Positions 1 through 7,500 of a stretch of DNA of 7,853 nucleotides are shown piece after piece. A program made the translations under genes and the position numbers. The notes beneath the pieces were generated by a model, which saw only the letters and a program-made list of their open reading frames with translations, had not been told where the DNA came from and searched no databases. The stretch spans positions 1 to 7,853 of the forward strand of contig CACXCY010000066.1 of assembly GCA_902766265.1 (NCBI GenBank), written 5' to 3'. The first letter of the stretch is position 1; each line of letters begins with the position of its first letter. This DNA comes from an uncultured Bacteroidota bacterium. GTDB lineage: Bacteria > Bacteroidota > Bacteroidia > Bacteroidales > P3.

Positions 1-175
1 CCCACGAATTATCCATTAATTTATGATCAATTACATGGCAATTTGTGTAAAAACAACATGGATTATAGAGGATTATCTAATTCATGGTCAATTACATGGC
101 AATTCGTGTGAAAGAAACGTGAATTCCCACGAATTGACCATTAATTTGGCTTGGGTTTATTGCCATTTGTGTATT
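1..175. repeat. Upstream block of the ~60-bp dispersed repeat (three copies)
   Basis: Three copies of a 34-bp core lie head to tail at 18-51, 79-112 and 143-175, with starts 61 and 64 bp apart. The core reads AATTCATGGTCAATTACATG followed by GCAATTCGTGTGAA. The copy at 79 matches this fully, the one at 18 has a few changes, and the one at 143 is strongly degenerate. A second sub-motif, GAATTATCCATTAAT (6-20) and GAATTGACCATTAAT (131-145), precedes the first and third copies. The outer ends are inverted: CACGAATT at 3-10 faces AATTTGTG at 40-47, and CAATTCGTG at 100-108 is the exact reverse complement of CACGAATTG at 128-136. The left edge may be cut by the window. No protein-coding signal is seen here. 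Confidence 0.85.
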
Positions 176-215
176 ATCAGAGTCGCAATACGTTATTAAA
201 TAAGAACTGATTTCC

Positions 216-641
216 ATGGATTTGATGAGATATAAAGAAACCATCTACGCAATCATTGGTGCTGCGATGGAAGTTCACCGGGTGCTGGGTGGTGGCTTGT
301 TGGAACCGATTTATAATGAAGCACTCTGTATGGAACTTAGGGAAAGAGGCGTCAAGTGTGAGCGTGAGAAACAGATACCATGTTTTTACAAAAACCATCA
401 GCTCGAAAAATACTACCAGATGGACTTGGTTGTGAACGATGTTATAGTTGAACTTAAATCGGTCAGCGAACTGCTGCCAGTTCACAGGGAACAGCTATTC
501 AATTATTTGCGATTGACGCGTATGCCCATCGGGCTTCTCATAAATTTTGGGCAATCAAGTCTCCAAGGTGAGCGTTACGCTTATTTTCAGGAAGACAACG
601 AATGTGTGCTTATTGACCGTGATATGAACTGTGTATATTAA
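216..641 (+). CDS. GxxExxY family protein, PD-(D/E)XK nuclease-like
   Basis: This 141-residue protein belongs to the GxxExxY family (PDDEXK_3-type), whose molecular role is not firmly known. The defining motif is GLLEPIY at residues 27-33, inside the typical context VHRVLGGGLLEPIYNEAL. A nuclease-like core follows: D70 in YYQMDLVV, then E79-L-K81 in VIVELKSV, which together fit the D...(E/D)xK signature, and then HREQLFNYLRL (90-100), matching the family's conserved Gln helix. The C-terminal strand GLLINFG (about 105-111) is also usual. Length is normal for the family, so the gene looks intact. The start at ATG 216 follows an in-frame TAA at 201; ATG 225 is a possible alternative. No Shine-Dalgarno sequence is visible, as expected in Bacteroidota. 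There is no signal peptide or membrane segment, so it should be cytoplasmic. The gene is enclosed by dispersed repeats, with one copy starting one base after its stop. DNA cleavage is inferred from the fold signature only. Confidence 0.92.
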   Translation: MDLMRYKETIYAIIGAAMEVHRVLGGGLLEPIYNEALCMELRERGVKCEREKQIPCFYKNHQLEKYYQMDLVVNDVIVELKSVSELLPVHREQLFNYLRLTRMPIGLLINFGQSSLQGERYAYFQEDNECVLIDRDMNCVY

Positions 642-697
642 AATTCATGGTCAATTACATGGCAATTCGTGTGAAGAATCATGAATTATCCGTAAAT
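642..697. repeat. Dispersed repeat copy abutting the GxxExxY stop codon
   Basis: Positions 642-675 are a full copy of the 34-bp core, identical to the copy at 79-112. The sub-motif GAATTATCCGTAAAT follows at 683-697, and a very degraded second core may extend to about 715. The copy begins at the base after the TAA of the upstream gene (639-641), so any transcript of that gene runs straight into it. Confidence 0.85.
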
Positions 698-730
698 TTT
701 AGATGGTAGATTCGACGTTTTGTATGATGT

Positions 731-778
731 CAAAATGTTAAACCCTGTTTGGGATTTTCTCCAAGATTTTAACTTTTG
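731..778. other. Inverted repeat, possible hairpin
   Basis: CAAAATGTTAAA at 731-742 can pair with TTTAACTTTTG at 768-778, leaving one bulged T, around a 25-base loop. No T-run follows the right arm directly, so it is not a convincing terminator. It lies 90 bases past the GxxExxY stop and might shape the 3' end of that transcript. The AT-rich composition makes chance stems common here. Confidence 0.35.
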
Positions 779-790
779 CAGGTCAAAAAT

Positions 791-866
791 AGCTACTGCT
801 AGGTTACTGCCAGGCTACTGGCAAGTTACTAGCAAGTTACTGGCAAGTTACTAAGAAGCTACTTAA
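791..866. repeat. Seven-unit 11-bp tandem repeat
   Basis: Seven consecutive units with consensus ARGTTACTGGC run from 791: one of 10 bp (791-800), then six of 11 bp beginning at 801, 812, 823, 834, 845 and 856. The middle units (AAGTTACTAGC, AAGTTACTGGC) are nearly identical, and the ends drift. An 11-bp period is close to one helical turn, so every unit presents the same face of the DNA. The array is non-coding and lies between the two genes. Its role is unknown; unit-number variation or protein binding are both possible. Confidence 0.85.
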
Positions 867-915
867 TGTACTGATAAATAACTAATTAAGTACAAATTGG
901 CACGAGCGGTTGAAT

Positions 916-930
916 TGTTAAAATTTAACA
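916..930. other. Short perfect palindrome TGTTAAA-A-TTTAACA
   Basis: Seven-base arms flank a single central A. Just outside, CATC (929-932) and GATG (939-942) could form a small adjoining hairpin, and ACGAG (902-906) mirrors CTCGT (954-958), so the whole 902-958 segment has some dyad character. It could be an operator-like site or simply AT-rich chance; no gene start lies nearby to favour an operator. Confidence 0.35.
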
Positions 931-970
931 TCTGTAAAGATGCCATCGCGCTACTCGTTTGGCGACTATT

Positions 971-1067
971 AATTCATGGTCAATTACATGGTAATTCGCG
1001 TGAAAAATAAGTGAAATACAGTGAATTATACGTTGATTCAAAGTCGATTCACGGCAATTCGAGTAGA
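971..1067. repeat. Dispersed repeat pair, first downstream block
   Basis: A good core copy at 971-1004 differs from the copy at 79 by two changes (GGTAATTCGCG in place of GGCAATTCGTG). It is followed by the sub-motif GAATTATACGTTGAT (1023-1037) and a degenerate core at about 1035-1067 that keeps CGGCAATTCGAGTAGA. Core starts are 64 bp apart, the same spacing as in the upstream block. Confidence 0.8.
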
Positions 1068-1091
1068 TGCGATACGAGTTGTGTGATAATT

Positions 1092-1175
1092 AATTCATGG
1101 TCAATTACATGGCAATTCGTGTAGAAGAAACTTGAATCACAGTGAATTATCCGTTAATCCAATGTCGATTTCGTG
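1092..1175. repeat. Dispersed repeat pair, second downstream block
   Basis: The core copy at 1092-1125 is near-perfect, with its tail GTGTAGA replacing GTGTGAA. The sub-motif GAATTATCCGTTAAT follows at 1144-1158, and a badly degraded core ends near 1175 (GTCGATTTCGTG). This is the last recognisable copy before the promoter region of the large gene. Positions 1176-1268 hold no gene or clear element. Confidence 0.8.
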
Positions 1176-1268
1176 TTTTAAGTTTGCGTATCCGCATAGG
1201 TGTAATTTGGTGCGTAAAATCCCCGAAAAATGGCATAATCCCGCATACGACTAATTACTAATGTTTTA

Positions 1269-1276
1269 CCCCCCCC
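1269..1276. repeat. Homopolymer run of eight C
   Basis: Eight consecutive C stand out in otherwise AT-rich sequence, 22 bp upstream of the predicted -33 box. Runs of this kind can change length by replication slippage and so alter promoter spacing or activity. Whether this run varies cannot be seen from one sequence. Confidence 0.6.
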
Positions 1277-1298
1277 TGTGGAAAAAGTGTTGAAAAAG

Positions 1299-1330
1299 TT
1301 TGTACATATCGAAAAAGCTTAGTATATTTG
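1299..1330 (+). promoter_or_regulatory. Bacteroides-type promoter for the large surface protein
   Basis: TTTG at 1299-1302 and TATATTTG at 1323-1330 are separated by 20 bp, a perfect match to the Bacteroidota primary sigma factor consensus (TTTG, 19-21 bp, TAnnTTTG). Transcription would start near 1336-1340, giving a leader of about 240 bases before ATG 1579. GAAAAAG blocks at 1281, 1292 and 1311 surround the -33 box, and the first two are one helical turn apart, which could bend the DNA. Confidence 0.72.
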
Positions 1331-1351
1331 CAATTTATACGTTTGATGCGT

Positions 1352-1420
1352 CGTGCGCGTATAATACAAGGCATGTGTAAAATAGAGTATTTTAAATATT
1401 ATATGTGTGCGCGTTTTTTT
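1352..1420 (+). terminator. Leader hairpin with T7 tract, candidate attenuator or small-RNA terminator
   Basis: CGTGCGCGTATAAT (1352-1365) pairs with ATTATATGTGTGCGCG (1398-1413) over 14 base pairs, allowing three G-U pairs and a two-base bulge (1404-1405). Seven T follow directly (1414-1420). The 32-base loop holds its own small stem, AAAATA-GAG-TATTTT (1379/1380 to 1394). A stem followed at once by a U-tract is the intrinsic-terminator layout. It lies between the predicted promoter and the large gene, so it would either cap a short RNA of about 80 bases or act as a conditional attenuator. The long loop and U-G pairs make it weaker than a textbook terminator. Confidence 0.5.
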
Positions 1421-1578
1421 AATTAAATTGACATATAGGAGCAAGAAATACCCCACCACCAGGTACAAAACAAAAGAGCCAATCATTTAAAAACCGATAC
1501 TAACCTCACGAACCGACAACTAACCAACCTATTCACCAGTACTACGACCCCTCCTACAACCACTACAACGACTATCCC
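1421..1578 (+). promoter_or_regulatory. G-poor, A/C-rich 5' leader of the large gene
   Basis: From about 1441 to the ATG the plus strand is dominated by A and C with few G and long stretches such as CAACTAACCAACC, a composition that resists base-pairing and would leave the ribosome landing zone unstructured. AGGAG at 1437-1441 is over 130 bases from the ATG, so it is not its Shine-Dalgarno. The frame leading into the ATG has been open since the TAA at 1501 but offers no earlier start codon. Confidence 0.45.
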
Positions 1579-4500
1579 ATGCAGACAGTAACCACCATCA
1601 ATACGCTATCGACTCTCGTGAAGAGAGTGCTTGTGGCTCCGGCTTTCCGCCGCGTATGTCGCAGCGGCTTGCTGCTGATGGCATTGCTCTGCTGGGGTGG
1701 TAGCGTCCTGGCCGACGAGACCTACTGCTTCATGGTTTATAGCGGCAGCACCTACTACTACATGCGTTCCGCCGGTGTGGACGGCAGCGCGGTTTCCACT
1801 GTCAGCACCAACCAGTTCGATGAGGCGTTGGCGTTCTGGACCTTCTCGGGCACCAACGACGTAGGCCAGACCGGCTGGCTCCGTTGCGGCTCGCTCTATC
1901 TGAATGTGAACCTCGACGGTGAGTTGATTACCAGCACTACCCCGCGCACTTGGACGCGGACAGCATACGGTTTCTCCTACGCCGACGGTAGCACCTACTA
2001 CGTCGGCATCAACGGCAGCGGCACCTTCGTCCGCACCGAGTCCGAGGCCAGTTCCCATACCGCATACTTCCGCACCAGTAACGGCCATACCGCTGCGGTG
2101 ATACCCTCATCCCATCCAGGGCTTACCAGCGTCACCTCGGCCAGCGCGGTGCTGACGTTCTCTGCCACCACCGTCCTCACCGTCACCGTGAGCGATGAGT
2201 CGTTCAGCGCTAACGTCTGCGACGGCTACAACGAATACACCTTCACCTGCGGCTCCGACGCGCCCCATGCATACAAGACCGATGCCGGCAACTGGACCTT
2301 CGTCCGTCCCGCTGCCACATCGAAGACTTTCACGCTCGACCATTTTGAGTGGTCCAGCGGTGCTTTCGAGCTCGACTTGGACGGCGGCGCCACCACGCCT
2401 GCCGCCACCCGCGTGAAGACCGTGCGCTACCGCAACATGTATTCCAATGTCGACACCCTGCCCGTCACCGTTGAGGTCTACGCCGTCTACCGGGCCGCCG
2501 GTGTCGCTGCCGGTGTCAACAGCAACCGCGTCAACACCACCGTCCGTCTGGCGGGCTATCCGCGGCTGACCACCAACTGGAACGACGGCCCCTTCCCCCT
2601 CTATAAATTCCGGAACGAGCAAACCTTCAATGGTTTCGATGCCTATCCCGTGGCGAGCTACGACGGCAACATCGCCCTGCTCTCCACCTCTCAGAAAACA
2701 GAGGATGTCTATTACTGGTATATCACCGATGCCGGTGGCGATACCGTTGACAGTCGTGGTGTGCACCATCGCTACTATTACATCCGCAGTTTCGGCAACG
2801 ACGGCTACCTCTGCATACCCACCCCGAGCGACACCAACCTGGGTTCCGTGCGCATCACTCCCGATGACGGCCCGAGTACTGTGCTCACCAATGCCAACAA
2901 GTTTGCTATCATCCCCATCGACGGCGAGAACGACCGCTTCGCCATTATCGCCAAAGGCAGCCGCTACGGCATCGGCATCCCCGCTGTGGCGGGTGGCGAC
3001 GAGACCTACGTCCTCAAGCAGGTGCCGTTGACCGACCACCGTTCCCACTGGTACCTCATCGACACCCTGACAATGACCCCTGTCACGATTCCCGACACCG
3101 TCGTACCTCTCGATATTGTCTTCCATGGCGGCGCGTTGTCGCCCGACAGCAAGACGCTCACCAACGACGCCAGCGACCACGGTGTCTCTGTCGGCGACGT
3201 CGCCGAGATACCCTACGGCGACACCGTCACCTTCACCGTCAGCGGCTACTACTACACCTGCGACTCGGTGCACTACCCTGAACAGCAGCGTTTCGACTAC
3301 CCCGACGGTACGCAGTACTACTACTATGAAGACGAGGTTCACGGCATTTATGAGAACGGTCTCGTGCCCCTCCACGGTGACACCACGGCGGGTGTCGTCC
3401 ACCACACTGACGGACTTACCTATCGTTGGCGCATCACCGGCGGCGGTCTCGACGGCAAGGTGCAGATACTGAAAAGTGACGGCAGTTGGGCTGCCCTCGG
3501 CGAGTGGGTCAACACCGGTGCCGTCAACAGCGTCAAGGTCTGCATGACCCATGGCAACCGTACCATTACGAATCTCAATGGTATCCTCGAAGTGCGCGCC
3601 ATGCGCAACGTCGACTCTTCGCATCGTCTGCAGGCCGTGCTCACCGCCAAGCGCGACCATGAGCAACCCATCGGCTTTACTGCGTCGCCCACCAGTTTGG
3701 CTGTAGGCACCCGTGCCCCTTCCGATACCGGTGTGGTCACCCTCGAGCTCTACACCCCCTACATCGGCAACGCCAGCGAGAACACCCATGCTGAATGGGT
3801 CGTCACCTCCTCCAACACCACCGGCTTGGAGGTCATCCCGCCCACTATATCGCACAACGTGATGCGCTGCAACGTACAACGTCACGACACCCTCGTGGGC
3901 ACCACCTCCTTCAAGGTGGTAGGCCATGTGGATGGACAATACAGTGTGGACATCCTCCTCAAGAGTCAGAGCGGAGCCACTGTGGGACACCAGATTATCA
4001 GCGTCGAAGTCAACAGCGTCTGCTCCGTACCTGTCATCATCAACACCTCTACCAATCTCATCACTGTGGACGCTGGCAGCCCCTACGCCGGCGGCTACCT
4101 CACGGCGAAATACTTCATTGGACGCATCCGCTCCTCCTATCCCGCCAACGATACGGTCTATCTGCGTATCGTGCAGGGCGACCAGCGGAGTAGCACCGCT
4201 CCAGCGGCACGCGACATTGTGGCGGGTTGGACGGCCAACACCTATACCACAGCACCTACCGTGGGCAACCCCGCCCATTATTGCTTCGCCAGCGGCAGCG
4301 TGGCGCCCGTCTTCATGGGTCATACCGTCTACGCCGTAGCCGTCAAGAAGGGTTTCGATACCTCTGCCGTGGCATGCTTTTACTTTGGCGGTGGCGAGAC
4401 CCCCGACGAACCCTATATCATTACCAACACCTACGATTTCTCCTACATGGCGGCGCACCCCACCTATCACTATGTGCAGAGTGCCGACATCGATGTCCAT

Positions 4501-7500
4501 GATGTGATGTCCGATTTTGCCGACTCGGCAGCAATGCTGTCCTTCTTGCGCGGTCTGACAGTCTCCAATTTCAGAGGCACCTTTAATGGCAACTATTACA
4601 AGCTGAAAAACATTGTCCATCCGCTGATGGACACCATCTCGAAGCGCGGCTCCGTGTCGAACCTTGTCCTTGAGGATGTCTGGATTGACGACCAAAGCAA
4701 CAGCGTCTCGCTCGGTGCCATAGCGCGCGTGGCGTGCCAAGGTGCCCGTATCTATAATGTAGGTAGTCGCACCTCCGATAACTTCACCGTGGCAGGACAG
4801 CCGCATCATCGTGGCCGCGTCACCAAGCACAGCCCCAATAGCCAAACCTTTGTGGGTGGCCTCGTGGGTCAACTGCATGACACCGCTCGCGTCATCAACT
4901 GCTACTCCGATGCCGACGTGGTGAACAAGAGCACCAACACCAGCAGCCACACCGCTGGCCTGGTGGGCTACAACGGCGTTGCCACTACGCAAACCGACCT
5001 TCTGGCTTGCCGCGGCACCATGGTGATGAACTGCGTCTGCTACGCCGACAGCGTCAAGGGCCAAGGTGTCAAGAACACGGGATCGCTTGCTCCTGTCTAT
5101 GGCGGCAAACCCATCAGCAACGACAAAGTTGTGAGCAGCAAAAATGTTGGAGTGAACACCTACACCTACTACCGTGCCGATATGGCCATCACCCGTAACG
5201 ATGGTACCGTTGTCGCCAACAAAGACCATTTCTTCAGTGGCTCCTTGCAGATGAGCGACATGAATTTTGGCCGCTGGCTGGCCACCAACATCCTCAACTC
5301 CAACCGTCGGCTCTGTGCCGTCTATATCATCACCGACCGACGCGCCTCCGCCACCGGCGACTGGATTGCCGAATATCCCGAAGACACCGCCTACGTGGGC
5401 AAATGGGTCAAAGACGACGAATACTACTATCCCGTCATCAAGAAATGGGGCAAGTACCCCTCGCTCATCAATCCGCGCATCACCGCCGATGCGGAATTCC
5501 GCGCCCCTTACTGCGGTCGCAAGCTGGGCAATCTCACCGTCCATGTGCGAGGCAAGCGCGTCGACCAGACGACCGCTATCAACCAAGACCTTGTGCTGCC
5601 CATTATGGACATCGACACCGGTGATGCCAAGAACTCGTGGGGCAACGGCTTCGGCGCCGGCAAGTACGGCTACGCTTACGTCTCCCTGCCGTTCTACAGC
5701 AGCATGTTCACCGACGGCTACGGCGTGGTGGGCAACAACCGCACGGTGACGGGTTGGAAGATTACCGCCGTCGAGACCGACGGCACTGTGGCGTACCGTC
5801 ACTTTACCACCACGGGCGACACCTCGGCCTACAACTTTGCCGACCGCTACTGCATCGATAAAGACATCTTTGACACGATGAACCGCAAATTCGGTATCCC
5901 GCGAGTCTTTGCTTGTGGCGGCTACTATTATGTGCCCGAAGGGGTCACTGCCATCACCATCGAACCCTATTGGTCCAGATACACCGTCTATATCAGCGAC
6001 CGTTACACCGACCGCGTCGCCAGAAGCGGCAATCCCAAAGAATTGAAAAATTTCTATTATGGTGGCCACCTGCCCAACGCTTCTAAGACCTATCTGGGCA
6101 AAGCGGTGCTTTATAATACCGCGGCTGTTATGAACGACTTAAACAACAACGGCTACAACGGTGACAGTGCTTGCGTCTATGACAACGCTGTGGTGTTGGT
6201 GGGCAACTACACCGACTCCGTCATGGCCGCTGCTGCCAACAATGGCGCTACATGGACCACCACCAACAAGAAAACGCCCTTCACGGTTCTCTCGGCCAAC
6301 GACAATCAGGACGACGAGCCGGCGTATACGCTCTATTGTTACATCCCGGGACGGCTTGACATCAATCCCGTCTGCTTCACCTTTGTCAATATCTGCGGCA
6401 TTGGTCAGGCCAAGAAGACAATGAACCAGCAATTCGCTTACACCATCGGTATCTGGAGACCCAATGGCTGGTTTGAAATCACCGAAACCGCCTTTGCGGA
6501 ATTCAACCAGTTTGAATATGCGCATGCTAGTAAACAGGCAAAAATCTACAACCGAACCTCCCCGCTGATTCTCAACGGTGGCACTCTCCACGATATTGTC
6601 AGTAGTCAGAAAAACCCTTTGAACACACCCTATGTCATTTTGGGTGGCAATGTCTTTATGGACAGATTTGCCCATGGTGCCCACTTTGATGCTAATAAAG
6701 GTGATCATTTTAAGACACCCCACAATCCTGTCAGCATTATGGGCGGTCAGTTCGCAGTGGTGTACCTCTCGGGAATGGACCCCGCAGAGGCCAGCAACGC
6801 CAACGACCATGTGCAGCTTTACACCAATGGCGGCAAGATAGGACTCTACGCCACCGGTGGGCAGGCGCAAATCGACGGTAACGCCTTCCTGCGCATCGAC
6901 CACACCGTGGCGCACTCTTTCTATGGCGGCGGCATCAACCCCAGCAAGCCGGTGACGGGCAATATCGATGTGCGGTTGACCAACTGCTTGATAGGTACCT
7001 ATTTCGGCGGTCCCCAAAACGGTGACATGACCTCCTCGCAGCGGATTACTACCTATGCAGAAAACACCACCTTCGGCTACTTCTACGGTGCAGGGTGCGG
7101 CGGTTCGGGTATCACCACAGCACGCGCAAACGATGAAGGAGGTAATGGTATATCATTCGCTTGTTTCTATAATAATAGGTTGACCTACGCGAGCACTGCT
7201 TCTGGCACCGCTGGTAATTGCAATATCACGCTTCCTGGGTACCTTGTTGACTATGATTACGACTTTATGTTCGGCTCCCAAGGCAATACTTTTTGGAAAC
7301 GCTTCTATAAAAAATATGCCACAGTCTCGTTGGCGCAGACCTTCAACGTCACCTCGCATCTGAAGAAATGCACGGTGTTGAGTGATTTTTATGGTGGCGG
7401 CCGCTTCGGCGCGGTGGGTACGGCAGGCACTGCGGGAGTGATTAGTACTGTGCTCGACAGTACCGAGGTCTTCGGCAGTGTCTTCGGCGGCAGCTACGCC

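Noticed and set aside
177..485. 102-codon minus-strand frame
   Set aside because: It lies antisense to the well-supported GxxExxY gene and shows no family features.
1..1175. CRISPR array
   Set aside because: Copies differ from one another, spacers share sub-motifs and are not unique, gaps of hundreds of bases interrupt the series, and no cas gene is present.
1276..1286. DnaA-box-like TGTGGAAAA, hinting at an origin
   Set aside because: It is a single site with one mismatch to TGTGGATAA, with no cluster of boxes and no dnaA or parA nearby.
1428..1434. TTGACA as an E. coli type -35 box
   Set aside because: No TATAAT follows at the right distance, and the Bacteroidota consensus at 1299-1330 fits far better.
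642..1578. tRNA or other structured RNA gene in the long intergenic region
   Set aside because: I found no cloverleaf, CCA end or conserved rRNA stretch. The only clear structures are the repeats and hairpins listed.
2630..5861. Several plus-strand frames of 60-160 codons in other registers
   Set aside because: They overlap the long frame, are rich in Ser, Thr, Pro and Arg as expected from out-of-frame reading, and have no start context or domains.
2107..6069. 1320-codon open frame on the minus strand
   Set aside because: It is the in-register antisense of the plus-strand gene. Its translation is low-complexity, rich in Val, Gly, Ala, His and Asp, with no recognisable domain, whereas the plus frame has a signal peptide and GLUG motifs.
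6139..7017. 292-codon minus-strand frame, and a 225-codon one at 7153-7830
   Set aside because: Both are antisense shadows of the same plus-strand gene, bounded by rare TTA, CTA or TCA codons.
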